From an uncultured Marinospirillum sp. (GTDB lineage Bacteria > Pseudomonadota > Gammaproteobacteria > Pseudomonadales > Halomonadaceae), in NCBI GenBank assembly GCA_947624795.1, contig CANQLY010000009.1, positions 1 through 33,043 of the forward strand: DNA of 33,043 nt. The letters are read 5' to 3'. Positions 15,781 through 24,851 of this stretch are shown here, in pieces; position 1 is the stretch's first letter; each line of letters starts with the position of its first letter. A program made the position numbers and the translations under genes. The notes beneath the pieces were generated by a model, which was not told the origin of the DNA, ran no database searches, and was given only the letters and a program-made list of their open reading frames with translations.

Positions 15781-17586
15781 TTAAGCGACTGTTAATTTTT
15801 CATTATTTAATTTGGGATCATTTTCCAGTTCAGATATTAAGTTAATAACAGAACCTGATAATTCTGCGACTAAACTATTACCTTTTACTTGCTTGGCTTC
15901 GTGTTTAATAACACTCAAGCGACCGGCAATATCATTAGCAGAACCTAAGCTGGCGGAACCAGAATCAATGGCTGCTACTGAAATACTCATTAAGCTAAAA
16001 AAGCGTTTTTCACCAAAACGGTCTTCAGCCCAAATGCCTTTATCACCTAAATGTGCTGGGCTATAGAAGGATTCACGGTAATGGATAAACTCTTGAAGAA
16101 TATTAGCAACACAGGCTTGCCAATTATCACTACGAAAAACCACCACATAATCATCGCCGCCCACATGCCCTACAAAATCAACTTCAGAGTGACTATGCTT
16201 TTTTAATAGTTGTGCTAGGTGAATCAGTATTTCATCACCCTTGGCATAACCATATTGATCGTTATAAGGTTTAAAGTTGTCCAAATCAAAATAGCAGGCG
16301 ACAAAAGGTTTGCTATTTCTAATCAAGTTATCTAGGTATTCTTGAATTAATATATTACCAGGCAAACCAGTTAATGGATTAGAATTATGAGCACTTTTAA
16401 GTTGTAACTCAGTAATCATTTTCAATAAGTCAATCACCTGCCCTACACCAAAATAGCGACCATTTTCGGTAATAATAAAATCTTCTTCTAAATTATTACG
16501 GTTTCTTTGGGTTACTTGTTGGCTTACTTTTTCTAGCCGTAGATGGCGTTCAACCATGATAAAATCTTCATCTAAAATTTGGCTTACGGGTCTTTTAACG
16601 TACAAATCCCGACCAAAAGGCTTGCTTAATTTTTGCAATAATCGAGAACGCTTAATAATGCCTACAGGAACACCAGCAGCCACTACAGGTACTGAAAACC
16701 ACTGCTCATTATTTTCAAAAATTGCCGCCACCTCACCGACTAGCATGTCTGGCGTTACCGGTGGTATATCCAGCTTTAATTGACCAATTTGACCCTGTTC
16801 CTTGTACACTTCACGGCCCTCCTTAATTTGCTTCCACATATTTTTTGCCGTCTTGCCTATTTCACGCATAGGCTCTGGGTTAGGACGAGCAAAATAATAA
16901 CCTTGCAAATAGTCCACCCCAATTTCAGATAAGGTTTCAAACTCTTGTCGGGTTTCTATGCCTTCAGCAATTACTTGGCTTTTTACCGCGCGTGCTATTT
17001 CTACAATTGAACGGACAAAATCCCTTTTAACCTTGTCTTTTTCTATGCCACAAATAAAATGCCGGTCAATTTTTACGTATTCAGGCTGCACTTCAGACCA
17101 AAGCCTTAAGCTAGAATAACCAGCACCCAAGTCATCTAATGCAATAGAAAAACCTTCGCCTTGGTAATGCTTAACCGCATGGCACATCAACGCATAATCA
17201 TCGGTTGGCGAGTGTTCGGTTATTTCAATCACTACCTGCTCTGGTCTTAAACCAAAGTTATTAATTAAATCCAGCGTTAACCCCTTGTAATGGTCTGGCT
17301 GCAAGAGGGTTTCAGGCGTGACGTTTAAAAACAATTTGCCGGGGAGTTGTTGCTGAGTAAATTTCTCTATCGCTTTTCTGCGGCAAATACTTTCTAACGC
17401 AAACAGTTGCTGCTGGCGTTTAGCTTCGTCAAACAAATGGATGGGGCTACATAAAGCACTATCGGCAGGGCCTCTGCTTAAGGCTTCATAAGCAAAAATG
17501 GATTGCCCATTAGCAGCAATAATGGGCTGAAAGTGAATATTGATTTTTTGTGCTGCAATAATACTTAACAGTTCTTGTTTTGCCAT
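15781..17586 (-). CDS. EAL-CBS-GGDEF protein, probable c-di-GMP phosphodiesterase
   Basis: A 601-residue cytoplasmic protein. The N-terminal EAL domain (about residues 8-240) keeps the catalytic motifs: EAL in YEALSRG, FLNVTPETLL, VVIEITEHS, DDLGAGYSSL, VKIDRHFI, VIAEGIET and LQGYYFARP. It should therefore hydrolyse c-di-GMP. Two CBS-like motifs (about 275-395) may sense nucleotides. The C-terminal GGDEF domain (about 410-585) has HVGGDDY instead of GG(D/E)EF, so cyclase activity is doubtful and it may serve as a regulatory GTP site. A GGAG lies about 10 nt before the ATG. The MCP gene follows on the same strand. Its last third is duplicated as a fragment at 7830-8246. Confidence 0.9.
   Translation of the reverse strand: MAKQELLSIIAAQKINIHFQPIIAANGQSIFAYEALSRGPADSALCSPIHLFDEAKRQQQLFALESICRRKAIEKFTQQQLPGKLFLNVTPETLLQPDHYKGLTLDLINNFGLRPEQVVIEITEHSPTDDYALMCHAVKHYQGEGFSIALDDLGAGYSSLRLWSEVQPEYVKIDRHFICGIEKDKVKRDFVRSIVEIARAVKSQVIAEGIETRQEFETLSEIGVDYLQGYYFARPNPEPMREIGKTAKNMWKQIKEGREVYKEQGQIGQLKLDIPPVTPDMLVGEVAAIFENNEQWFSVPVVAAGVPVGIIKRSRLLQKLSKPFGRDLYVKRPVSQILDEDFIMVERHLRLEKVSQQVTQRNRNNLEEDFIITENGRYFGVGQVIDLLKMITELQLKSAHNSNPLTGLPGNILIQEYLDNLIRNSKPFVACYFDLDNFKPYNDQYGYAKGDEILIHLAQLLKKHSHSEVDFVGHVGGDDYVVVFRSDNWQACVANILQEFIHYRESFYSPAHLGDKGIWAEDRFGEKRFFSLMSISVAAIDSGSASLGSANDIAGRLSVIKHEAKQVKGNSLVAELSGSVINLISELENDPKLNNEKLTVA
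15821..16237. repeat. GGDEF 3' region, parent match of 7830-8246
   Basis: This is the part of the complete EAL-CBS-GGDEF gene that recurs in the accessory block, about 97 percent identical by hand count. Similarity ends at TCATCA (16232-16237), where the other copy meets the 71-bp element. Confidence 0.85.
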
Positions 17587-17684
17587 CGGGTGTCATCTCC
17601 AAAATTGGGTGTAGAAGTTATCTACTAATTAAGGAGCATTACACCAGCCAAAAATGACAAAATGACGACAAACGCTTATTTAAG

Positions 17685-19712
17685 CTAAATTAGCATCCTT
17701 TTATTTTGTAATGCTTGCAGCCGATCCCTTAAACTGGCTGCCTTTTCAAATTCTAACCCTTTGGCTGCACTGAACATTTCATCTTCCAATTTAGCAATCA
17801 GCTTATCAAATTCTGCTGGGGTTCTTGGTTGCTCACTGGCATAATCACCTGCCTGTTCAGCCACTTTAAGGCGTTCATTTTTGCGGTCTTTTTTACCAGC
17901 CCCGGGGGCATGGGCACCTTCTAAAATATCTTGTATTGATTTAAAAATCGTTTCAGGGGTAATGCCTAGTTTAATATTATTGGCTATTTGTGCATTGCGG
18001 CGGCGCTCGGTTTCATCCATGGCCCTTTGCATTGAACCCGTAATGCGGTCGGCATAAAAAATCGCTCGGCCATTCACGTTACGTGCGGCACGGCCTAGGG
18101 TTTGAATCAAAGCCCTTTCTGAACGCAAAAAGCCTTCTTTGTCAGCATCTAAAATCGCCACTAAAGACACTTCCGGCATATCCAAACCTTCACGCAAAAG
18201 ATTAATGCCCACTAGTACATCATAAATACCTAATCGCAGGTCACGAATAATTTCGACTCTTTCCACCGTGTCTATATCTGAGTGTAAATAACGAACTTTC
18301 ACACCCTGCTCGGCTAAGTAATCCGATAAATCTTCAGACATACGTTTAGTTAAAGTGGTGACTAACACCCTATCGCCCGTTGCCACTACTTTATTAATTT
18401 CTTCTAATAAATCATCGACTTGGTTGGTGGCAGGGCGCAGTTCAATAATTGGGTCTAACAAGCCGGTTGGCCGAACCACCTGCTCTACTATTTGGTCAGC
18501 ATGTTCTGCTTCATAAACTGAAGGCGTTGCTGAAACAAAAATCATTTGTGGCGCTAGGGCTTCCCACTCTTCAAAACGAAGGGGGCGGTTATCCAAGGCT
18601 GAAGGCAAACGAAAACCATAGTTAACTAAGTTTTCTTTACGTGAACGGTCACCTTTATACATGGCACCAATTTGCGGCACGGTAACGTGGGATTCATCGA
18701 GCATTAACATGGCATTGGCTGGCAAGTAATCAAAAAAAGTCGGGGGCGCTAACCCAGGATCACGGCCAGACAAATAGCGAGAATAGTTTTCAATGCCATT
18801 GCAGTAACCTAGCTCCACCATCATTTCTATGTCATAAAGGCAGCGTTGTTCTAAGCGCTGTGCTTCAACTAGTCGGTCATTATTACGCAGGTAGTCAAGG
18901 CGTTCACGCATTTCATCTTTTATAAAATCCACTGCCTTTAAAATGGTTTCTCTAGGCGTTACATAGTGGCTTTTAGGGTAAATGGTATAGCGTGGCACTT
19001 TGCGTAGCACTTCACCGGTTAGCGGATCAAACAAGCTAATGCGTTCTATTTCATCATCAAACAGTTCTACTCTGACTGCTTCAAACTCTGATTCAGCAGG
19101 GTAAATATCAATCACATCGCCCCGCACACGGAAGGTAGCACGGCGAAAATCCATATCATTGCGGGTGTATTGCAGCTCTGCCATGCGCCTAAGCAGCTGC
19201 CGTTGGTTCATGGGTTCGCCTTGGTCTAGGTGAACCACCATTTTTAAATAAGCCGAAGGATCACCTAAACCATAAATAGCTGAAACCGTGGCCACAATAA
19301 TGGTGTCATCCCGTTCTAAGAGTGCTTTAGTGGCAGAAAGGCGCATCTGCTCTATGTGCTCATTAATCGCTGCATCTTTTTCGATAAACGTATCGCTGGC
19401 AGCTACATAGGCTTCTGGCTGGTAATAATCATAATAAGAAACAAAATATTCAACTGCATTATTTGGAAAGAACTGCTTAAATTCACCATACAACTGTGCT
19501 GCCAAGGTTTTGTTGTGCACCATAACTAAGGTGGGGCGCTGCACACTTTCTATGACTTTAGCCATAGTAAAGGTTTTACCTGAACCCGTTACCCCTAACA
19601 GGGTTTGGCAAGCAAGGCCTTGCTCTAAGCCATCCACTAGCTGAGCAATGGCTTTAGGTTGATCGCCTGCTGGTTCATAATTTGAATGCACCACAAAAGG
19701 TATTTTATGCAT
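17685..19712 (-). CDS. uvrB: UvrABC excision nuclease subunit B
   Basis: 675 residues, the normal length. UvrB receives damaged DNA from UvrA, verifies the lesion and recruits UvrC for nucleotide excision repair. Visible features are Walker [16 protein letters not shown] (about 40-54), the beta-hairpin region around [29 protein letters not shown] (Walker B), the helicase motif [10 protein letters not shown], and the C-terminal UVR motif ([20 protein letters not shown]) that binds UvrC. It starts only 2 nt after the stop of the ugd-like gene, so it is part of a galU-ugd-uvrB run. No LexA box was recognised directly before it; a separate internal promoter cannot be excluded. Confidence 0.97.
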   Translation of the reverse strand: MHKIPFVVHSNYEPAGDQPKAIAQLVDGLEQGLACQTLLGVTGSGKTFTMAKVIESVQRPTLVMVHNKTLAAQLYGEFKQFFPNNAVEYFVSYYDYYQPEAYVAASDTFIEKDAAINEHIEQMRLSATKALLERDDTIIVATVSAIYGLGDPSAYLKMVVHLDQGEPMNQRQLLRRMAELQYTRNDMDFRRATFRVRGDVIDIYPAESEFEAVRVELFDDEIERISLFDPLTGEVLRKVPRYTIYPKSHYVTPRETILKAVDFIKDEMRERLDYLRNNDRLVEAQRLEQRCLYDIEMMVELGYCNGIENYSRYLSGRDPGLAPPTFFDYLPANAMLMLDESHVTVPQIGAMYKGDRSRKENLVNYGFRLPSALDNRPLRFEEWEALAPQMIFVSATPSVYEAEHADQIVEQVVRPTGLLDPIIELRPATNQVDDLLEEINKVVATGDRVLVTTLTKRMSEDLSDYLAEQGVKVRYLHSDIDTVERVEIIRDLRLGIYDVLVGINLLREGLDMPEVSLVAILDADKEGFLRSERALIQTLGRAARNVNGRAIFYADRITGSMQRAMDETERRRNAQIANNIKLGITPETIFKSIQDILEGAHAPGAGKKDRKNERLKVAEQAGDYASEQPRTPAEFDKLIAKLEDEMFSAAKGLEFEKAASLRDRLQALQNKRMLI

Positions 19713-19714
19713 TA

Positions 19715-21016
19715 TTAACGTCCCACTCCAAAATAAGTAAAACCTAACGAGCGCACATAATCAGGGTCATAAATATTGCGGCCATCTAAAATAACGGGTT
19801 GTTTTAATAGGCTTTTAATTTTTTCAAAATCAGGCCCCCAATAAGCTTTCCATTCAGTCACTAACAGCAAAGCATCGGCATTTTTTAAAGCAGCATAAGG
19901 CGTATCGCAAAACTCTAAATCATCACGCACACCGGCCCATAAGCCTAAAGCTTCCATTGCCTGAGGGTCGTGAAGCTTTACCTTGGCACCCTGCGCCCAT
20001 AAAGCCTGCAATAAACGCAAAACAGGTGCATTGTCAATTTTGTCACTGCCTGGCTTAAAAGCCGCACCCCAAATGGCAAAAGTACGGCCTTTTAAATCCG
20101 TATTAAAGTAACTCCACAATTTACGAAACAACCATTCTTTTTGGCGCTCATTAATTGCCAGCACTTCTTCTAATAAATCAGAACCCACACCACTGGATTC
20201 AAGTGAATGGGCAAGGCTCATCACATCACGTGAAAAGCTAAGCCCACCAAAGCCACAGCCTGGGTAAAGGTAATGCTCGCCAATGCGCTGATCTGCCCCC
20301 ACACCTTGGCGTACTTTTTCAATATCTACCTGCAAAGAATCGGCCAAGTTAGCCATATCGTTCATAAAGCTTAGGCGGGTGGCCAACATGCCGGTAATGG
20401 CAAGTTTGGTGAACTCAGCTTCACGTGGCGTCATCACCATTAGGTTGTCACGGCGGCGATTAAAGGGGCGTAAAATCTCCCTCACTTCTGCTTCTGCCCA
20501 ATCACTTGCAGAACCTAGCAGCAAGTGGTTAGGGCGAGTAAATCCTGCAATGGCACTGCCTTCTTGCATTAAATCAGGCAGGCTAACAGCCACCCGCTTA
20601 ATGCCTGTTTCAGCATTTTTTTGTAAGCTGACGGTTTGCAATAACGCTTCTAAATACTCGGTTGTACCCACTGGAAAAGTGCTTTGATTAATCAGCAACA
20701 CATCCGCTTCAGGGTAAGCTGCTAGCTTTTTAATTAGCATCACCGCTTCATCTTGCTGGTTGGGCGCCATGGCTAAAAAAACCCGCTGAGTTGCCTCAGT
20801 TGGTATATAACTTAATGTTATTTTTAAACGGCCTGAATTTAACTGTTCTAATAACAACTCATTTAAACCGGCTTCACGCCATAAAGAATGCCCCTGCTCA
20901 ATGGCATTAAAATGTTTAAATTCATCAAGGTAAAGCAATACATCGTGGCCTGTAGAAGCTAAAGCAGCTGCTGTTACTTGGGCGCAAAGACTAGAACCTG
21001 CAACAACCAATTGCAT
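19715..21016 (-). CDS. UDP-glucose 6-dehydrogenase homologue with altered catalytic residues
   Basis: A 433-residue member of the UDP-glucose/GDP-mannose dehydrogenase family, matching it over the full length ([66 protein letters not shown]). Key positions are changed. The nucleophilic Cys of GFGGSCFPKD is Ser260 ([10 protein letters not shown]). The Asn after the catalytic Lys204 is Thr208. The NPEFLKEG motif is LPDLMQEG. The N-terminal dinucleotide motif GxGYVG is GSSLCA. Normal UDP-glucuronate formation is therefore unlikely. It lies 3 nt after galU, whose product is the usual substrate, and 2 nt before uvrB. An intact frame suggests selection for another role, such as partner or regulator, or an early stage of decay. 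Confidence 0.85.
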   Translation of the reverse strand: MQLVVAGSSLCAQVTAAALASTGHDVLLYLDEFKHFNAIEQGHSLWREAGLNELLLEQLNSGRLKITLSYIPTEATQRVFLAMAPNQQDEAVMLIKKLAAYPEADVLLINQSTFPVGTTEYLEALLQTVSLQKNAETGIKRVAVSLPDLMQEGSAIAGFTRPNHLLLGSASDWAEAEVREILRPFNRRRDNLMVMTPREAEFTKLAITGMLATRLSFMNDMANLADSLQVDIEKVRQGVGADQRIGEHYLYPGCGFGGLSFSRDVMSLAHSLESSGVGSDLLEEVLAINERQKEWLFRKLWSYFNTDLKGRTFAIWGAAFKPGSDKIDNAPVLRLLQALWAQGAKVKLHDPQAMEALGLWAGVRDDLEFCDTPYAALKNADALLLVTEWKAYWGPDFEKIKSLLKQPVILDGRNIYDPDYVRSLGFTYFGVGR

Positions 21017-21019
21017 AGT

Positions 21020-21907
21020 CTAGGTCTCCGGCAGCTGGTTAATTAACGCTCGAAAACCATCGCCCACTTCAGGGTGGCGTAACCCATGCACCAAAGTGGC
21101 ATGCAAATAACCCAGTTTATTACCACAGTCATAGGTTTCGCCCTGCACACGGTAAGCTTCTGCACCAGCTTCTTGCAATAAGGCATCCAGCGCATCAGTC
21201 AGCTGAATTTCATTGCCAGCCCCAGGCTTGGTTGCTGCTAAGAGTTCAAAAATACGTGGGGGTAAAACATAACGCCCAACAATGGCTAGATTAGAAGGCG
21301 CTTTATCAAGGGCAGGTTTTTCAATCATGGCTTTTATAGGCTTACTTTCACCGGCAGCTAAATCTGTGCCTTCTTTTAAAGCCACTATGCCATATTGGTC
21401 GACCCTTTCTTTTAAAACAGCATCCACTAAAATTTGTGTAAGCCCCGTCTTATCAAAGCGTTGATTCATACAGGCTAAATCAGTTTGGGGCTGATTAAAA
21501 TTATCAACCAATACATCGGGCAAAAGCACTGCAAAAGGTTCATTACCGACCACTTCACGTGCACAAAGAATCGCATGACCCAAACCTAAAGCACGGCCTT
21601 GGCGCACACTTACCACCCGAATGCCGGCAGGTAAAATGCTACGCAACACATTTAATAGCGCTATTTTACCCCGCTGCTCCAGTTCATTTTCTAACTCATA
21701 ATTTACATCAAAATGGTCTTCAATGGCTTTTTTAGCCCCATGCGTTACTAATATTATTTCAGTAATTCCTGCCGCTATGGCCTCTTCAACGACGTGTTGA
21801 ATAACGGGCTTATCAACTAAAGTTAACATTTCTTTAGGAATTGCTTTACTTGCGGGTAAAAAACGCGTGCCTAAGCCAGCCACAGGCAACACTGCTTTAC
21901 GAATCAT
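21020..21907 (-). CDS. galU: UTP-glucose-1-phosphate uridylyltransferase
   Basis: The enzyme makes UDP-glucose from glucose-1-phosphate and UTP for envelope polysaccharides. The nucleotide-binding start reads VLPVAGLGTRFLPASKAIPK, followed by EMLTLVDKPVIQHVVEEAIA. Further family motifs are GLGHAILCAREVVGNEPFAV with a DVLVD metal site, and KPALDKAPSNLAIVGRYVLP. I start it at the ATG at 21907 (MIRKAVLP), 6 nt after GGAG; the open frame goes 4 codons further to a TTG that would overlap this site. About 295 residues is the family length. It leads the galU-ugd-uvrB run and is divergent from the HD-GYP-like gene. Confidence 0.95.
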   Translation of the reverse strand: MIRKAVLPVAGLGTRFLPASKAIPKEMLTLVDKPVIQHVVEEAIAAGITEIILVTHGAKKAIEDHFDVNYELENELEQRGKIALLNVLRSILPAGIRVVSVRQGRALGLGHAILCAREVVGNEPFAVLLPDVLVDNFNQPQTDLACMNQRFDKTGLTQILVDAVLKERVDQYGIVALKEGTDLAAGESKPIKAMIEKPALDKAPSNLAIVGRYVLPPRIFELLAATKPGAGNEIQLTDALDALLQEAGAEAYRVQGETYDCGNKLGYLHATLVHGLRHPEVGDGFRALINQLPET

Positions 21908-22007
21908 CAGTAACTCCAATATAAAAAATTAGTTATTAAGCTGCATTATTAATAAATTAGCAGGAAGTATGCCAGAAGCAGGTTAGCAGGACATTATTGC
22001 TAGGCCA

Positions 22008-22035
22008 TTTGTAGCAATATGTTAAGATATATAAT
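22008..22035 (+). promoter_or_regulatory. Possible promoter of the HD-GYP-like gene
   Basis: TTTGTA (22008-22013) and a perfect TATAAT (22030-22035) are 16 bases apart in the 180-bp region between the divergent galU and HD-GYP-like genes. The -10 box is convincing, the -35 box weak. An AT-rich region such as this gives chance matches. Confidence 0.4.
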
Positions 22036-22087
22036 AAATCTGATAATAAAAATCGGCAAGCCTCAAACTTAAGTACGCGGAATCAGG

Positions 22088-23272
22088 ATGCACCAAAAAA
22101 CACCCAACCAACCACCCAAAGACGCATCAAGCAATGACCAGCAACCCAAACAAGAGCAACAACAAGAACAACAAAAGCAAAAGCCCAATTACCAAAAAGT
22201 TGCCCTTAATAAGCTCACCCCCAGCATGTGGGTCTGTCGTTTTGACAGCGACACCATTAATCAACCGTTTGAAACCCGTGGCTTTTATTTTACAAACATT
22301 AAGCAAATCAAGGCTTTAGCGCCGAATTGCCGTTACGTTTACATTGACATTAACCGCCAAGACACGCATAAACTTTACTTAAATATCTGCACCCAGATGG
22401 ACCGTGTTTTTGCTGATTTACGCATGGGTAAAGCCTTAGCGCCTAGGCGTATACGCCTTGTTTTAAATGAGCTAATGGAAGCAGTACTGCATGATAGCAA
22501 AAGTATGGTTTACCTTGCCATGCTAAAGGAACACCAAGATGATTTGGTGGCAAAAGCTGTTACTGTTGCAGTGCTTAGCCTTGCTTTTGCCAAACACATT
22601 ACTTTAAAACAATCCGATTTAATTTCTTTGGGTATGGGTGCATTACTTCACCCAATCGGCCTTATTAAAGTGCCTCACACTATTTTAAGTAAAGCCACGC
22701 CGCTAACAGCAAAAGAAGTAGCACTAGTTAGGCAATACCCAAGTAAAGGGCATGCTTTTTTGTTAGAACAACACGGGTTAGATGCCGCAACCTTAGACAT
22801 TGTTTTACACCACCAAGAAAGGCTTAACGGCAGCGGCTACCCTTATCAGCTTAAAGGCAAAGAAATCAGTTTTTTAGCCCGCATCGTTGCCATCACTTCA
22901 GTGTATGAGGCACTGACCCGTAATCGCAGTGACCGCCAAGCCTTATCGCCTGCCAAAGCACTCAGCAAACTTTACTGCTGGCGTTTTGAAGACTTTGATA
23001 ATCGGCTAGTTGAAAAGTTTATTCAAAGCCTAGGAGTTTATCCCCCCGGCTGCTTGGTTGAGCTTAACACAGGGGCGCTGGCAGTCGTTTATGCCACCCA
23101 CCCTGACCAACGGCTTAACCCTAAGATTCGTTTACTAACCACGCCTGAACTGGTACCGCTGACAGCACAAGAGCCAATTGATCTAGCAGAGGTTGTTGAA
23201 CTTAATATTGTTAAAGCCCTTGACCCACAAGCACCACGCTTTGAAAAATTACTAAAGAAAATAGTCAGTTAA
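22088..23272 (+). CDS. HD-GYP-family protein with DUF3391-like N-terminus and a broken HD dyad
   Basis: A 394-residue protein. The first 34 residues are rich in Gln and Lys and probably disordered. A DUF3391-like segment (LNKLTPSMWVCRFDSD, about 40-100) precedes the HD-GYP region (about 150-335). HD-GYP proteins hydrolyse c-di-GMP with a metal centre. The usual LHDIGKI motif is LHPIGLI here: His188 is kept, but the metal-binding Asp is Pro189 and the Lys is Leu192. The GYP motif is present (HHQERLNGSGYP). The C-terminus (YPPGCLVELNTGALAVVYAT) is typical of the DUF3391 group. It is likely inactive as a phosphodiesterase and may act as a binding or scaffolding protein. Its stop overlaps the convergent yciK-like gene by 4 nt. 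Confidence 0.82.
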   Translation: MHQKTPNQPPKDASSNDQQPKQEQQQEQQKQKPNYQKVALNKLTPSMWVCRFDSDTINQPFETRGFYFTNIKQIKALAPNCRYVYIDINRQDTHKLYLNICTQMDRVFADLRMGKALAPRRIRLVLNELMEAVLHDSKSMVYLAMLKEHQDDLVAKAVTVAVLSLAFAKHITLKQSDLISLGMGALLHPIGLIKVPHTILSKATPLTAKEVALVRQYPSKGHAFLLEQHGLDAATLDIVLHHQERLNGSGYPYQLKGKEISFLARIVAITSVYEALTRNRSDRQALSPAKALSKLYCWRFEDFDNRLVEKFIQSLGVYPPGCLVELNTGALAVVYATHPDQRLNPKIRLLTTPELVPLTAQEPIDLAEVVELNIVKALDPQAPRFEKLLKKIVS

Positions 23273-24027
23273 CGATCAGGCTGAGCATTAAACATTTTGC
23301 CTGTAACCCCTTTGCTGTCTGACCCCATAAGGTACAGGTAAGTACCCATAATCTCATCTGGCGTTCGTAGCGTATCTGGGTGTTCGGCAGGAAAAGCATC
23401 AGCGCGCATTTGCGTACGTGTAGCACCTGGGTTCAGGCTATTGACTCGAATGTTACTAATGTTTTCTAGCTCTTGTGAAAGCACTTGCACTAAGCCTTCC
23501 GTTGCAAATTTAGACGTAGCATAAGGCCCCCAAAAAGCCCGCCCCACCCGACCAACCGAAGACGAAGTAAAAATAACGGATGCATCTTCAGCCTGCTCAA
23601 GCAAAGCCGTTAATGCCTGCTGCAACATAACAGGGGCATTAAAATTAATGTGCATGACTCTTTGCCACAGCTCTGGGTTATATGACTGAACTGGGCTAAG
23701 CGTGCCTAAAATACTGGCGTTATGTAATACGCCATCTAAGCGCCCAAAAGTTTCATACAAACGGTCAGCCATGGTTTGGTAATCAGGCCAAGTTGCACCT
23801 TCAAGATTCAGCGGGTAAATGGCAGGTTCAGCACCGCCTAGCGCAATAATTTCATCATAAACGGCTTCAAGCTTACTAATGGTTCTACCTAATAAAATAA
23901 CCGTAGCACCTTGAGCAGCATAAGCTTTTGCTGCTGCACGGCCAATTCCGGCGCCAGCACCAGTAACAAGTATCACTCGGTCTTTAAGTAAGCCTTGGGT
24001 GGGCTGGTAATCAAATTGACATAACAT
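23269..24027 (-). CDS. yciK: YciK-type short-chain dehydrogenase/reductase
   Basis: A 252-residue Rossmann-fold oxidoreductase. The NADP site reads LVTGAGAGIGRAAAKAYAAQ (about 20-39), followed by LGRT, which suits NADP. HNAS is the variant NNAG motif. The catalytic Ser-Tyr-Lys triad is seen in FTSSSVG and YATSKFATEG. The start CQFDYQPTQGLLKDRVILVTG is characteristic of the YciK group, whose substrate is not known. It begins 17 nt after cpoB on the same strand and could be the last gene of the tol-pal transcript. Confidence 0.85.
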   Translation of the reverse strand: MLCQFDYQPTQGLLKDRVILVTGAGAGIGRAAAKAYAAQGATVILLGRTISKLEAVYDEIIALGGAEPAIYPLNLEGATWPDYQTMADRLYETFGRLDGVLHNASILGTLSPVQSYNPELWQRVMHINFNAPVMLQQALTALLEQAEDASVIFTSSSVGRVGRAFWGPYATSKFATEGLVQVLSQELENISNIRVNSLNPGATRTQMRADAFPAEHPDTLRTPDEIMGTYLYLMGSDSKGVTGKMFNAQPDR

Positions 24028-24044
24028 AAATTCAATCCAAAAAG

Positions 24045-24842
24045 TTATTTTTTAAGGTAACTACGTGCATGGTCTGCTGCAGGTTCACGTGGGTAATCTG
24101 CAACAATGGCTTCCATCGTTTCTTGTGCTTTTTTTTCATTACCATAACGGGAATAAATAATGCCTAATTTATATTTAGAATCAGCAATTTTAAAGCTATC
24201 TGGGTAGTTGCCAATAACAACATTAAACATTTTTTCAGCATCGGCAGTGCGGTTTTGTACCATATAAATTTCACCTAACCAATAATAAGCATTGCCGACT
24301 AAACGCGAATTAGGGTATTGGCGAATAAAATCTTGAAAGCTACGAACAGCGTCGTCAAAACGTTGTTCTGGCACATAAGCATAGGCCTTATTATAGGCAT
24401 CACGGTCTTTTTCTAAACTTACATTGGCTATTACAGGTGCAACACTTGGCGTAACCGGGGCTTGAGTGGTTGGCACACTTAAATTAGGTGCTGGCATAAT
24501 CGGCCTATCCTCTAATTCAAGGAGGCGTTTTGCGTATTCTTGCGTGCGTTGATCTAAATCTAAGTAGCGGTTGCGTTGCTCTGTTTGCATTTTAGATAAG
24601 GCATTATCTTGCTGCTCAACCATGTTGCGTAAGTTTTTTACTTCTTGTTGCATTTGCTCAACTTGCATTAAGAGCTCGGCATTAGCAACCGCAGCGGCAC
24701 GTGCATTGGCCTGCACAGATTCAGCCACCAAAAAAGGGGTTGTTAAAACCACAAAAGTAAAAAGAAAACGGGGGGCTAAAGCCCCCACATTTCTTCTGAC
24801 TTTGGCAAGGTTTTTAATTGCTTTCACGTCAGAAAACTCCAT
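24045..24842 (-). CDS. cpoB: Cell-division coordinator CpoB (YbgF)
   Basis: A 265-residue periplasmic protein. An uncleaved-looking or signal hydrophobic stretch is at about residues 25-45. A coiled coil follows (about 55-110, QVEQMQQEVKNLRNMVEQQD), which forms trimers in E. coli. A proline-rich linker leads to three TPR repeats (AYNKAYAYVPEQRFDDAV, NAYYWLGEIYMVQNRTADAE, SKYKLGIIYSRYGNEKKAQE). CpoB links Tol-Pal to peptidoglycan synthesis at the septum by binding TolA and PBP1B. It starts 9 nt after pal, in the usual family order. Confidence 0.93.
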   Translation of the reverse strand: MEFSDVKAIKNLAKVRRNVGALAPRFLFTFVVLTTPFLVAESVQANARAAAVANAELLMQVEQMQQEVKNLRNMVEQQDNALSKMQTEQRNRYLDLDQRTQEYAKRLLELEDRPIMPAPNLSVPTTQAPVTPSVAPVIANVSLEKDRDAYNKAYAYVPEQRFDDAVRSFQDFIRQYPNSRLVGNAYYWLGEIYMVQNRTADAEKMFNVVIGNYPDSFKIADSKYKLGIIYSRYGNEKKAQETMEAIVADYPREPAADHARSYLKK

Positions 24843-24851
24843 CTTTAATGC

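Noticed and set aside
22134-22319. Small open frame inside the HD-GYP-like gene start
   Set aside because: Another-frame shadow of the Gln-rich coding region, without its own start signals.
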